51,968 nt of DNA, taken from contig NZ_SOHH01000014.1 in assembly GCF_004403515.1 (NCBI RefSeq), forward strand, positions 7,041 through 59,008, given 5' to 3'. The number at the start of each line of letters is the position of its first letter. Position 1 is the stretch's first letter. A program made the position numbers and the translations under genes. This stretch comes from Cryobacterium fucosi (GTDB lineage Bacteria; Actinomycetota; Actinomycetes; Actinomycetales; Microbacteriaceae). Below, one piece after another: positions 6,663 through 17,620 of this stretch. Below the pieces are notes generated by a model. That model had not been told where the DNA came from and did not search any database. It saw only the letters and a list, made by a program, of their open reading frames with translations.

Positions 6663-7909
6663 TATTTCGTCCCTCTGTTCGCGGGTTGTGGAACGCGGTC
6701 GGCGCCGATCGCCGCCGCCACTTCCGCCAGGGCCGTGTAGCTGTGACCACTGACGAAGGCGTCGATGTAGGGCAGGGCGGCGGCCATGCCGCCCACGAGC
6801 GGCTGATAACCCGGCGCCACCTTCCTCGGGTTGACCCAGACGATCCGGAAGGCCAGGCGGCGAAGCCTCGCCATCTGAGCGTCCACTTCCGCCGGGTCGT
6901 CCTGGGCCCAACCGTCGGAGATCACCACGATCACCGCGCCGCGGGCAAGGCCGCGGCGTCCATGGTCGTCGATGAATCGGCGGATGCTGTCGGCGAGTCG
7001 GGTGCCGCCGGCCCAGTCCTCGGCGCCGGCGGCGGCCCGGGCCAGGGCCTGGTCAGGGTCCCGCAGCGCCAGCTGCCGGGTCAGCCGGGTCAGCCTGGTC
7101 GAGAAGACGAATGCCTCCGCCTGGGCGTCCGAGACCGCTCCCTGGAGCAGGGACAGGAAGACACGGGTGTACGGCTCCATCGACCCGGACACGTCACAGA
7201 GCAGCACCAGGCGGCGCGGCCTCGGGCGCCGCCTGGCATAGACCAGCCGCGCGGGGTCCCCGCCGGTGTGGCCCGCGGCCCGCACCGTGCGGCGGAGGTC
7301 CAGCCGGGCGGTGTTCGTGGTCGAGGTGCGGGTGCGCCGGCTGAGGCGCGTCGGAGTTGCCAGGGCGATCCGGCGCACCAGGTGCCGGATCCGGGTGATC
7401 TCGTCGTCGGTCAGTTCGGCGAAGGACGTGTCGTGCAGGCGTTCCGCGGCCGAGGCCATCACGAGGACAGCCTCCCGCTCCGGGCCGTCCTGGCCGGGCG
7501 AGTCGCCTCCCGGCACGAGGGCGGGCGGCTGCGGTGCGCGCTCGGCGCGATCGGAGCCGAGGGGACGGTTGTCGGCGGGGGACGGCCGGGAGCGTGGTTC
7601 GGAGCCGATCGGCGGCGGTGCGGCGTTGTCGCCGCGGCTGTCGGCGGGGTCGAGGAACCCGCCGAACACGGCCGCGAAGACGCGGTCGAAGACGGGCAAC
7701 TGCTCGCGGGAGTTGACCAGGACGACCCGGCAGGTCCAGTACAACGGACCGAGGGCGTGGGGCGGCACGAGGCGGAGCGCCTCGGCGAGCCGGGCGGCCC
7801 GGTCCAGGGACACCGGGAGCCCCGACCGGCGCAGGGCGGTGCTGAAGCCGGCCGCGAGGGCGGCGGCCTCCACCCGGGGCGCGTTCCGGAGCGCCTGGTG
7901 CTCAGCCAT
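6662..7909 (-). CDS. coxE: CoxE-like von Willebrand factor A domain protein
   Basis: 415 residues. An N-terminal helical domain is followed by a Pro/Arg-rich linker (about 90-145) and a C-terminal VWA domain with a complete MIDAS start, LLCDVSGSM (Asp239, Ser241, Ser243), then WAGGTRLADS and VIVVISDGWAQDD. CoxE works with the AAA ATPase CoxD to insert or reshape the Mo-Cu centre of CO dehydrogenase (known from Oligotropha). The ATG overlaps the end of coxD by 8 bases. An upstream in-frame start at 7918 is less likely. Confidence 0.87.
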   Translation of the reverse strand: MAEHQALRNAPRVEAAALAAGFSTALRRSGLPVSLDRAARLAEALRLVPPHALGPLYWTCRVVLVNSREQLPVFDRVFAAVFGGFLDPADSRGDNAAPPPIGSEPRSRPSPADNRPLGSDRAERAPQPPALVPGGDSPGQDGPEREAVLVMASAAERLHDTSFAELTDDEITRIRHLVRRIALATPTRLSRRTRTSTTNTARLDLRRTVRAAGHTGGDPARLVYARRRPRPRRLVLLCDVSGSMEPYTRVFLSLLQGAVSDAQAEAFVFSTRLTRLTRQLALRDPDQALARAAAGAEDWAGGTRLADSIRRFIDDHGRRGLARGAVIVVISDGWAQDDPAEVDAQMARLRRLAFRIVWVNPRKVAPGYQPLVGGMAAALPYIDAFVSGHSYTALAEVAAAIGADRVPQPANRGTK

Positions 7910-8825
7910 GATTCGCACCGATCAGCCAGGCGGTCCCGCGTGACCTGGCCAGGTCGAGATCGTCCCGGTTCTTGAGGATCGAACCCCAGGTGTGGTCGAT
8001 GCTCGCGGGCCCGAGCCGGTCGACACCGAGCACGGCCAGCGCCGACACCCAGTCGATGGCCTCCGCGATGCCGGGCGGCTTCGCCAGGTCGAGCGAACGC
8101 AGCGAGGTGATGGCGGTGGCAGCTTGCAGGGCGAGCGGCTCCGCGCTGGTCGGAACGCGCCGCCGCACGATCTCGGCGATGCGTTCGGGCACCGGGTAGT
8201 CGATCCAGTGGTACAGGCAGCGCCTGGTGAGCGCGTCGTGCAGGTCACGGGTGCGATTCGAGGTCAGGATGACGACGGGCGGGTGGCTGGCCCGCACGGT
8301 GCCGAGCTCCGGGATGGTCACGGCGGCCTCCGCGAGCAGCTCGAAGGTGAACGCCTCGAACTCGGCGTCTGCACGGTCGATCTCGTCGAGGAGCAGCACG
8401 GCGGGGCGCGGCCCCGGATGCTCGATGGCCGCCAGCAGCGGGCGGCGCAGGAGGTACTCCGGACCGAACAGCTCCGTCTCGGCCAGCGCCACATTGCGCG
8501 CCTCGGCCAGTCGGATCCCCAGCAGTTGGCGAGGGTAGTTCCATTCGTACAGGGCCTCGCCGGCGTCGATGCCCTCGTAGCACTGCAGGCGGAACAGCGG
8601 TGTGTCGAGCACGCGGGCGAGCGCCTTCGCCGCCTCGGTCTTGCCGACGCCCGGCTCGCCCTCGAGCAGGATGGGCTGCGGCATCCGCACGGCCAGGAAC
8701 AGCGCGGTGGCCAGTCCGGGATCGGCCAGGTAGTCGATCTCGTCGAGTTTCTGCAGCAGGGAGTCCACGTCGGGGATGAGCGCCTTCACCGCGTCTTCGG
8801 CGCCCGCGCGGGCCGACGCGGTCAC
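7902..8825 (-). CDS. coxD: CoxD-like MoxR-family AAA ATPase
   Basis: 307 residues with a MoxR AAA core: Walker A GEPGVGKT at 56-63, Walker B LLLDEID near 145-150 and sensor 1 ILTSNRTRDLHDAL, followed by the arginine-rich lid. In CO-oxidisers CoxD is the chaperone-like ATPase needed for building the active-site [CuSMoO2] cluster. The start is a GTG at 8825. It sits between the XdhC-YHS gene (33-base gap) and coxE (8-base overlap), the usual D-E order. Confidence 0.9.
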   Translation of the reverse strand: MTASARAGAEDAVKALIPDVDSLLQKLDEIDYLADPGLATALFLAVRMPQPILLEGEPGVGKTEAAKALARVLDTPLFRLQCYEGIDAGEALYEWNYPRQLLGIRLAEARNVALAETELFGPEYLLRRPLLAAIEHPGPRPAVLLLDEIDRADAEFEAFTFELLAEAAVTIPELGTVRASHPPVVILTSNRTRDLHDALTRRCLYHWIDYPVPERIAEIVRRRVPTSAEPLALQAATAITSLRSLDLAKPPGIAEAIDWVSALAVLGVDRLGPASIDHTWGSILKNRDDLDLARSRGTAWLIGANHG

Positions 8826-8858
8826 GGAGTCCGCCCAAGGGCGTCGGCGACCCTCGTT

Positions 8859-9776
8859 TCAGGTCTGGCTGGCATACCGCTCCGGATCGGCGAGGAAGGC
8901 GGCGCGGCAGCCCGCCGAGCAGAAGTAGGTCGTGACGCCGTCGCGCTCCACGTGCAGGGTCGCGTCGACCGCGGCGACGCTCATCCCGCATACCGGGTCG
9001 ATGGCGGTCGCCGGCGTGGCCGGTGACACGGATGCCGCTGCGTGCGCCGCCCGGTCCCTGGCCCCCTCTGCCACCAGCTGGGCCAGAATTGACAGGGCGA
9101 CCTCGGCCGGGGTCCTCGCGCCGATGTCCAGCCCGGCCGGGCTGAACACGCGGGCGCGCAGCCCGTCGTCGACGTTGAGGGACGCGACAACGGCGGCTCC
9201 CCGTTTCGAGCTGGCCACGAGGGCAACGTAGGGGACACCCGCCCTGAGTGCGGCCTCGAGGGACGGTTCTTCGTCGTGGCCGTGCGATGCCACGATCAGG
9301 GCCGCGTCGTCGGGCAGGGGCTCCGTCGCCGCCCCGTCCACCAGCTCCATCTCGAGCCCGAGCCCGGCGCCCAGCGCTGCCAGGGCGAGCGCGACGGGGG
9401 TCGCGCCGACCACGACGACGCGCGGTGCCGGAACGGAGGGTTCGAGGAAGATCTCGACGGCGCCGCCGCTCAGGCAGGGGTTCGACACCTCGACGGCGCC
9501 GTCCTCCCTGGTGTGCGAGGGCTCCCCGGCGACGACCCGGAGCAGGAGCGGCTCCCGCGCAGACAACGCCTGCAGCCCGTATTCGCGCACGGAGGCCTCC
9601 ACGCAGGCGCCGCCGACGAATCCGTCGAGGCGCCCGTCGGAATGCAGGAGCGCCGTGTCACCGGCGTGGGCGCTCGTCGGCCGCTGGGCTCGCACCACCG
9701 TGGCGCGAACGAACGCCTCACGCCGCCCGGCGAGTTCCTGGGCACGCTGTTCCAGTGCCCCGCCCAAGATCGGCAT
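8859..9776 (-). CDS. XdhC/CoxF family protein fused to a C-terminal YHS domain
   Basis: 305 residues. Residues 15-100 form a short XdhC_CoxI domain (GGACVEASVREYG and NPCLSGGAVEIF). Residues 118-240 form a Rossmann-type domain ending in the GLDIGARTPAEVALSILAQL motif. From about 260 comes a YHS domain, IDPVCGMSV through TTYFCSAGCRAAFLADPERY, with CxM and FCSxxC cysteines able to bind a metal. The YHS fusion suggests a role in copper or other metal handling for the Mo-Cu enzyme; that is inference. It begins 1 base after the coxL stop, so it is translated with coxL. Confidence 0.85.
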   Translation of the reverse strand: MPILGGALEQRAQELAGRREAFVRATVVRAQRPTSAHAGDTALLHSDGRLDGFVGGACVEASVREYGLQALSAREPLLLRVVAGEPSHTREDGAVEVSNPCLSGGAVEIFLEPSVPAPRVVVVGATPVALALAALGAGLGLEMELVDGAATEPLPDDAALIVASHGHDEEPSLEAALRAGVPYVALVASSKRGAAVVASLNVDDGLRARVFSPAGLDIGARTPAEVALSILAQLVAEGARDRAAHAAASVSPATPATAIDPVCGMSVAAVDATLHVERDGVTTYFCSAGCRAAFLADPERYASQT

Positions 9777-9777
9777 G

Positions 9778-12167
<2,390 letters not shown>

Positions 12168-12171
<4 letters not shown>

Positions 12172-12662
12172 GCCGGGACCTCTTCTTCAGCGTCTTCTGC
12201 GACAACGGGGTGGTCGGCAGCCCATTTCACCGATCGCACGATGGTGGCGTACCCGGTGCAACGGCAGATCTGGCCGGAGATGGCCTCGCGGATCTCCGTG
12301 TCATCCGGGTGCGGGTTCCGGTCGAGCAGCGCCCGCGCGGTGAGCATCATGCCCGGGGTGCAGAAACCGCATTGCAGCCCGTGTTCCTCCATGAAGCCCT
12401 GCTGCACCGGGTCGAGGGTGGCGCCGGTTGCCAGCCCCTCGACCGTGGTGATGGCATGGCCGTCCGCCATCGCCGCGAGCACCGTGCAGGATTTCACCGG
12501 CACGCCGTCCATCAGGACCACGCAGGTCCCGCAGTTGGACGTGTCGCAGCCCCAGTGCGTGCCGGTCAGCCTCAGCTCATCCCGGATGAAGTGGACGAGC
12601 AGAACGCGCGGTTCGACCGCGCGGGTGATCTCGTCGCCGTTGACGGTCATGCTGATTTGCAT
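12168..12662 (-). CDS. coxS: Carbon monoxide dehydrogenase small (2Fe-2S) subunit
   Basis: 164 residues. The plant-type [2Fe-2S] cluster is bound by Cys39, 44, 47 and 59 (GCDTSNCGTC...C). The second, helical cluster domain uses Cys98, 101, 133 and 135 (QCGFCTPGM and ICRCTGY). It moves electrons from the Mo-Cu site in CoxL to the FAD in CoxM. AGGAAGG inside the end of coxM precedes the ATG, and a 5-base gap separates the two genes. The length is normal for the family. Confidence 0.95.
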
Positions 12663-12667
12663 TGGCT

Positions 12668-13561
12668 TCAGCCTTCCTGCGTTGTCGTGGTCTGGGTCTC
12701 GAGTGCGCGCGCACACGCGCGGCGCAGGACCCTGCGGGTGAGTTCGTCGGCGAGATGCCGCTTGTAGTCGACCGGTCCTCGCTGGTCTGCGACGGGCAGG
12801 GAGGCCAGCGCCGCGAGCCTGCCTGCCTCCTCGAACAGCGCCTGGGAGGGCTGCCGGCCGCGGAGCACCGCCTCCGCCTCCGCGATGGTGCCGTCAAGGC
12901 CTACTGCGGTGAGGCCGATGGCCACATCGTCAACGGAGCCGTCCTCGGCGAGGCTGACGGCGGCGCCGGCCGCCACGACGGCCCAGTCGCCGACCCGGCG
13001 TTCGACCTTCTCGTACGCGCTGCCCGATCGTGGCCGGATCGGGAACCGGATCTCGACCAACAACTCGTTCTGCGCGACCGCGGTCTCGTAGGGTCCCTTG
13101 TGGAACTCGTCCATCGACAGGATGCGCTCACCTGCCGGACCGCGGACGACGGCCTGCGCGCGCAGGACGTCACACACGGTGGCAAGGTCTTCGGCCGGGT
13201 CGGCCTGGCAGAGCGAACCGCCGATGGTTCCCCGGTTCCGCACGATGGGATCCGCGATCACCCGCTCGGCGTCGATCACGATCGGAAAGAGGCGGGCCAC
13301 ATCGGCCGACTCCAGGAGCGTCGAGTGACGGGTCAGTGCGCCGATCCGTAGCTGGGTCGCCTCGGGGAGGATGAAGTCGAGCTCGTACAGGTCGTTGATG
13401 TCGATCAGCCACTCGGGCCTGGCCAGCCGGAGTTTCATCATCGGCAGGAGGCTGTGCCCCCCGGCGACGACGCGGGATTCCGGGCCGTGCAACTCAAGCT
13501 GGGCGAGGGCGTCTTCGATCGTGCTCGCGCGTACGTAGTCGAATTGAGCCGGTATTTGCAC
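12668..13561 (-). CDS. coxM: Carbon monoxide dehydrogenase medium (FAD) subunit
   Basis: 297 residues. FAD-binding motifs AGGHSLLPMMK (near residue 33) and TIGGSLCQADPAEDL are both complete, followed by the CO_deh_flav C-terminal domain. I start it at GTG 13561, which has a strong AGGAGG four bases upstream; the longer frame to 13615 has none and adds residues not typical of the family. First gene of the cox operon, in the standard M-S-L order. Confidence 0.94.
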   Translation of the reverse strand: MQIPAQFDYVRASTIEDALAQLELHGPESRVVAGGHSLLPMMKLRLARPEWLIDINDLYELDFILPEATQLRIGALTRHSTLLESADVARLFPIVIDAERVIADPIVRNRGTIGGSLCQADPAEDLATVCDVLRAQAVVRGPAGERILSMDEFHKGPYETAVAQNELLVEIRFPIRPRSGSAYEKVERRVGDWAVVAAGAAVSLAEDGSVDDVAIGLTAVGLDGTIAEAEAVLRGRQPSQALFEEAGRLAALASLPVADQRGPVDYKRHLADELTRRVLRRACARALETQTTTTQEG

Positions 13562-13604
13562 AATGCCTCCTGGTCGCGGCGCGCCCGGTCCAATCGATGG
13601 GCGG

Positions 13605-13617
13605 ATGTGATTCACAT
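13605..13617. promoter_or_regulatory. Inverted repeat upstream of coxM, candidate operator
   Basis: ATGTGA-T-TCACAT, a perfect 6+1+6 inverted repeat 43 bases before the coxM start codon. It lies where a cox operator would be expected in the 371-bp gap between coxM and the divergent lipoprotein gene. The cognate regulator is unknown. Apart from this the gap shows no gene. Confidence 0.4.
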
Positions 13618-13932
13618 AGTGCTCCCGGGCTCACCGGATGTCAATCAGACCGGGGCGGCGTCACGGCTCGGCGAAATGACAGGATTCCCGCCTCCTGCCG
13701 GGCATTTAAGTGCACCGGTGGCCCGCGCCGATGGTCTCGTCCAGGCGCCGGATTCTCGGCTGAGACCCACCGACGTCACGATGCCCCCGAGGGCAGGCCC
13801 GCGAACCTCGGTTCTCCGGCGCGGTGAACCGTAGTGTCCCCGGTCTCGTGTTCTTGACAGGGGACCGACGCCCTGGGTGCAGGGCAACGAGGGTGCCAAG
13901 AAGCCGCAATCGAACCGGAAGCAGGATCCGCC

Positions 13933-14433
13933 ATGAATCGAAAACTCGTGATCACGTGCGCAGCGGTCGCGCTGGGGGTGCTCGCCCTCGCCGGCTGCTC
14001 CGCCGGCGGGTCGACGACGTCCTCAGGGGAAGCGACCGGGTCGAGCAGCGAACCGGCGACACCACCCGCCCAGCCCGTGCTGGCGACGGCCTCGACCTCC
14101 CTCGGCGACATCGTCGTCGACGGCACTGGGCTCACGGTGTACCTTTTCGACAAGGACACCGCCAATTCCGGGACGAGCGTCTGCGAAGGCGACTGCCTGG
14201 CCAAATGGCCGACCGTCGTCGCCACCGATCCCGTGCCCGTCGTCGACGGCGTGACCGGCACGGTGGGCACGATCACCCGCACGGACGGCGCGAAACAGGT
14301 CACCCTCAACGGCTGGCCGCTCTACACCTTCGCCGGCGACACGGCTGCCGGGACGGTCGCGGGCCAGGGAGTAGGCGGAGTGTGGTGGGCCCTGACGCCG
14401 AGCGGAGACAAGATCGGCGGGCCGACCGGCTGA
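13933..14433 (+). CDS. COG4315-type secreted-repeat lipoprotein
   Basis: 166 residues. A signal peptide ends in lipobox LAGC (Cys22), so the mature protein is lipid-anchored outside the membrane. After a Ser/Thr/Pro linker come two copies of the secreted-repeat motif: GLTVYLFDKDTANSGTSVCE with CLAKWP, and LNGWPLYTFAGDTAAGTVAG with WWALTP. Such proteins are common in actinobacteria and of unknown function; a redox or metal role has been suggested for some. GGAAGCAGGA precedes the ATG. It is divergent from coxM and followed 5 bases later by the phosphoribosyltransferase gene. Confidence 0.85.
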   Translation: MNRKLVITCAAVALGVLALAGCSAGGSTTSSGEATGSSSEPATPPAQPVLATASTSLGDIVVDGTGLTVYLFDKDTANSGTSVCEGDCLAKWPTVVATDPVPVVDGVTGTVGTITRTDGAKQVTLNGWPLYTFAGDTAAGTVAGQGVGGVWWALTPSGDKIGGPTG

Positions 14434-14438
14434 GCGCG

Positions 14439-14984
14439 ATGTTCGAGGACAGGAGCGACGCCGGCCGGAGGCTGGCCGATCGGCTGGCCGCGATGGGTCT
14501 TCCCGACCCGGTGATCTACGCGTTGCCGAGGGGAGGCGTTCCGGTCGCGGCCCGGATCGCCGAACGGCTGCACGCACCCCTCGACCTCCTCTTCGTCGGC
14601 GGATCAGGCGACGGCGGGGCCGGCCGGGCAGCGCGCCGCGAGGCGGTCGAACTCGAGCGTCGTCGCATCCACTACCGCGGCGATCGCGCGCCGGTGAGCG
14701 CGGAAGGGCGCACCGCGGTGGTCGTCGACGACGGGATCGCGACCGGGGCCACGATCAGGGCGGCGCTGGCCGACCTTCGACGACAGGGTGCAGCCGTCAC
14801 CGTGATCGCGGTCCCCGTTGCTCCGGCCCGGCTCGTCGCGGAGCTCTCGGCCGAAGCGGCCCAGGTCGTCGTCCTGGAGTCACCCGGGGACTTCTGGGCG
14901 ATCGGCCCGTTCTACCGGGACTTCCACCAGCTTTCCGACGACGAAACGGCCGATTTGCTTCGTGCCGCCTGGACTGGTGGCTGA
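14439..14984 (+). CDS. Phosphoribosyltransferase-fold protein with a shortened centre
   Basis: 181 residues. The start (DRSDAGRRLADRLAAMG, then YALPRGGVPVAARIAERLHA) and the PRPP loop VVVDDGIATGATIRAAL match the ComF/erythromycin-esterase-associated phosphoribosyltransferase family. Relatives carry about 30 more residues between LDLL and the ELERRRxxYRG segment (a KLGVPGxxELAMGAI-type stretch); here a Gly-rich GGSGDGGAGRAA replaces it. The missing part includes the diphosphate-binding side of the site, so activity is doubtful although the frame is open. The ATG is 5 bases past the lipoprotein stop, suggesting co-translation. Confidence 0.75.
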   Translation: MFEDRSDAGRRLADRLAAMGLPDPVIYALPRGGVPVAARIAERLHAPLDLLFVGGSGDGGAGRAARREAVELERRRIHYRGDRAPVSAEGRTAVVVDDGIATGATIRAALADLRRQGAAVTVIAVPVAPARLVAELSAEAAQVVVLESPGDFWAIGPFYRDFHQLSDDETADLLRAAWTGG

Positions 14985-15054
14985 CGCGTCGCTGACGATG
15001 CCCGGGGAGACTCGCGGTGCACGTCGTTGTCGGCCGCACCGGGCAGAATGGAAC

Positions 15055-16779
15055 GTGTACCTACTCGCCGGACGAACCGGCAACGGGGAGTTCCTCGTCG
15101 TTCCGCTCGACTCGACGGGCCTGGAGACCGCGCCGGCGCGCCGGCTCTCCTTCGCCGAGTTCCTGGGCGAGGTCGTCGCGGCCGAACAGGGCTTACCGCG
15201 TTGGGTCTGGGAAGACACCTCACGGCTCTACCCGTTGTTGCTGGCCGCGGGTGTGCGGGTGCAGCGCGGGCACGACCTGCGCCTCTGCCACGCCATCCTC
15301 CGCCAGTCGGCGCTGACCTCGACGAGCGAGCTCGCCACGGCTGCCCCGAGCCGGTGGGACAGCGGCCCCGCGGCCCAGCCGGAGGCCCCCGAACCCCACT
15401 CGACCCTGTTCGACCTCGGCTTCGCCGACGACGGGCTGGACGAGGACCCGGCCGAAGACGATGCGCAGGCCGAGTTCCGGCGGCAGCTCACGGCAGTGGC
15501 CGCCTCTGCGGAGCCCGGGCGGCTCCGCCTCCTCCTCGCCGCGGAATCGGCCGGGGCCCTGATCGCGGCGGAGATGCAATTCGCCGGTCTGCCCTGGTGC
15601 ACCGAGGTGCACGACCGGCTCCTCACCCGCGAGCTGGGCCCCCGGGTCGCCCCCGGCCTCCGGCCGGAAAGGCTGGAGGACCTTGCCCGCCGCATCCGTC
15701 TCGAACTGGGCGACCCCCAGGTCAACCCGGACTCCCAGCAGGACCTGCTGCGTGCCCTGCAGCGGGCCGGGCTGACGATGAGTTCGACCCGTGCCTGGGA
15801 ACTGCAGAAACTCGAACACCCGGCGATCGCACCGTTGTTGGAATACAAGAAGCTCGCCCGGCTCCTCAGCGCCAACGGTTGGTACTGGATGGACACCTGG
15901 ATCGTCGACGGCCGGTTCCACCCCGAGTACGTGCCCGGCGGGGTGGTGACCGGCCGCTGGGCGACCCGCGGCGGGGGAGCGCTGCAACTGCCCAGGCAGG
16001 TGCGCGGGGCCGTCATCGCCGATGACGGCTGGAAGCTCGTCGTGGCCGATGCGGCGCAACTCGAACCGCGCATCCTGGCCGCGCTGTCGGCCGACACAGC
16101 CATGGCCACCGCCGGCCGGGGCACCGACCTCTACGCCGGAATCGTCGCCAGCGGCGTCGTCGAAACCCGCGACCACGCCAAGGTGGCCATGCTCGGCGCG
16201 ATGTACGGCGCGACCACGGGGGAGAGCGGGCGCCTGCTTCCCCGCCTGGCCAGGGCCTATCCTCGAGCGCTCGGACTCACCGAGACGGCGGCCAGGGCCG
16301 GCGAACGCGGTGAGGCGGTGACGACCAGGCTGGGCCGCTCCTCACCCCGGCCGGGCGAGAGCTGGCTGGCGACCCAGGCCCAGGCCCAGGCCTACCACCC
16401 AGGGGCCACGGATGCCGACGAGCGCCGGGCGCGCAGCCAGGCGAGGGACTGGGGCCGGTTCACCCGCAACTTCATCGTGCAGGGCAGCGCCGCGGAGTGG
16501 GCGCTCTGCTGGATGGCCGAGATCCGCCGGGAACTCCGCCTGCTGCAGGCGCCGGAGGGGACCGTTCCCGGGCGTTCCCCGGTTTTCACGCACGCCCCGC
16601 ACCTCGTCTTCTTCCTGCACGACGAGGTCATCGTGCATACCCCCGCGGGCTTGGCGGAGGAGGTCGAGCAGATCGTGGTCCGGGCCGCGGCCACAGCAGG
16701 CCGGCACCTGTTCGGAGATTTCCCGGTCGACTTCCTGCTCACCGTTGCCACCGTCGACAGCTACGATCAGGCGAAATGA
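15055..16779 (+). CDS. Actinobacterial family A DNA polymerase (bifunctional 3'-5' exonuclease/polymerase type)
   Basis: 574 residues, matching the stand-alone PolA-like proteins of actinobacteria. Motif A region: LVVADAAQLEPRILAALS (Asp, Glu). O helix region: DHAKVAMLGAMYGATTGESG. Motif C: VFFLHDEVIVHTPAG, the HDE triplet. The N-terminal third (about 1-200) is a weakly conserved exonuclease-like domain without the DEDD residues I would look for, so proofreading is uncertain. No 5'-nuclease domain is present. It starts with GTG 15055. The role is probably accessory repair synthesis; the replicative enzymes lie elsewhere. Confidence 0.87.
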   Translation: MYLLAGRTGNGEFLVVPLDSTGLETAPARRLSFAEFLGEVVAAEQGLPRWVWEDTSRLYPLLLAAGVRVQRGHDLRLCHAILRQSALTSTSELATAAPSRWDSGPAAQPEAPEPHSTLFDLGFADDGLDEDPAEDDAQAEFRRQLTAVAASAEPGRLRLLLAAESAGALIAAEMQFAGLPWCTEVHDRLLTRELGPRVAPGLRPERLEDLARRIRLELGDPQVNPDSQQDLLRALQRAGLTMSSTRAWELQKLEHPAIAPLLEYKKLARLLSANGWYWMDTWIVDGRFHPEYVPGGVVTGRWATRGGGALQLPRQVRGAVIADDGWKLVVADAAQLEPRILAALSADTAMATAGRGTDLYAGIVASGVVETRDHAKVAMLGAMYGATTGESGRLLPRLARAYPRALGLTETAARAGERGEAVTTRLGRSSPRPGESWLATQAQAQAYHPGATDADERRARSQARDWGRFTRNFIVQGSAAEWALCWMAEIRRELRLLQAPEGTVPGRSPVFTHAPHLVFFLHDEVIVHTPAGLAEEVEQIVVRAAATAGRHLFGDFPVDFLLTVATVDSYDQAK

Positions 16780-16826
16780 GACGGCGACGGCGCTGAACCT
16801 GCCGCCACCGGGCCGGCCGGTTCGGA

Positions 16827-17396
16827 TTAGGCGACCGGCACGGGGCGCCGTCCGCGGCGCGGCCTCACGTCACTCAATCCTCGCTGGAACGCGTCGGCGC
16901 GCGGACCCCGCAGCGACTCCCCGGCGGAGTCCAGCCACGCGACCGCAGCCGTGGCGAGGGCGGCGCGCGCACCGGCCTCCAGCAGGTCCTGTCCGATCGG
17001 AGACGCGAGGAGCGCCGAGGACGCGGCCGCGGCCAGCCAGTGTTCGCGGTAGCGGGTGATCAGGGCAAGCGTGTCGACGTGGGGGAGCGAGGACGCGATC
17101 AGGACACGGTCCACCAGGTCGTTCCATTCCTCCCCGCGCGTGCTCTCGACGGACGTGAGCCAGTCCAGGGCTTCGGCCCGGCCCTCGGCCGTGAGGCGGT
17201 ACAGCGGCAGGCCGTCGGGCGTGGCTCCGCCGGACTCGACGGCGCCCTGCTTGACGAGTCGCTCCAGGGTGCCGTAGATCTGGCCGACGTTGACCGGGCG
17301 CCGAGCGGCGGTTCGTGCCTCCAATTCGCCGTGCAATTGGAAACCGTACGCCGGTCCGATCGTGAGGATCGCCAACAGGGTGGTGCGAACGGACAC
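16827..17396 (-). CDS. PadR family transcriptional regulator
   Basis: 189 residues. The winged helix is seen as VRTTLLAILTIGPAYGFQLH, ARRPVNVGQIYGTLERLVKQ and GLPLYRLTAEGRAEALDWL; the helical C-terminal part (residues 90-175) should mediate dimerisation. GTG 17396 is preceded by GGAGG at good spacing; longer frames reach into the intergenic region. It is divergent from the DUF3145 gene, with 224 bp between them. The target and ligand are unknown; self-regulation through the small repeat at 17425-17435 is possible. Confidence 0.85.
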   Translation of the reverse strand: MSVRTTLLAILTIGPAYGFQLHGELEARTAARRPVNVGQIYGTLERLVKQGAVESGGATPDGLPLYRLTAEGRAEALDWLTSVESTRGEEWNDLVDRVLIASSLPHVDTLALITRYREHWLAAAASSALLASPIGQDLLEAGARAALATAAVAWLDSAGESLRGPRADAFQRGLSDVRPRRGRRPVPVA

Positions 17397-17424
17397 TGGG
17401 CCTCCGATAGATTCCTCGATAACC

Positions 17425-17435
17425 ATACCGAGTAT
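17425..17435. promoter_or_regulatory. Short inverted repeat upstream of padR-like gene
   Basis: ATAC-CGA-GTAT, about 30 bases upstream of the GTG start, where an autoregulatory PadR site could lie. It is short and could occur by chance. Confidence 0.25.
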
Positions 17436-17620
17436 GCCCAATCGGATCTGGCAAGGCCGCGCGGATCCTTGTGATTTCCCGGTTGCCTGGGGCATAATTG
17501 CGCTAGCGGCCGGAGGGTCGCACAAGTTCATATCTTCGCTGCATTGGCATCGTTTATTCAGCAGTGTTTCGTTCAGAGGTCGTTGGGGAAGACGCATCTC
17601 ACAGAACGGAGGAAGAAACG

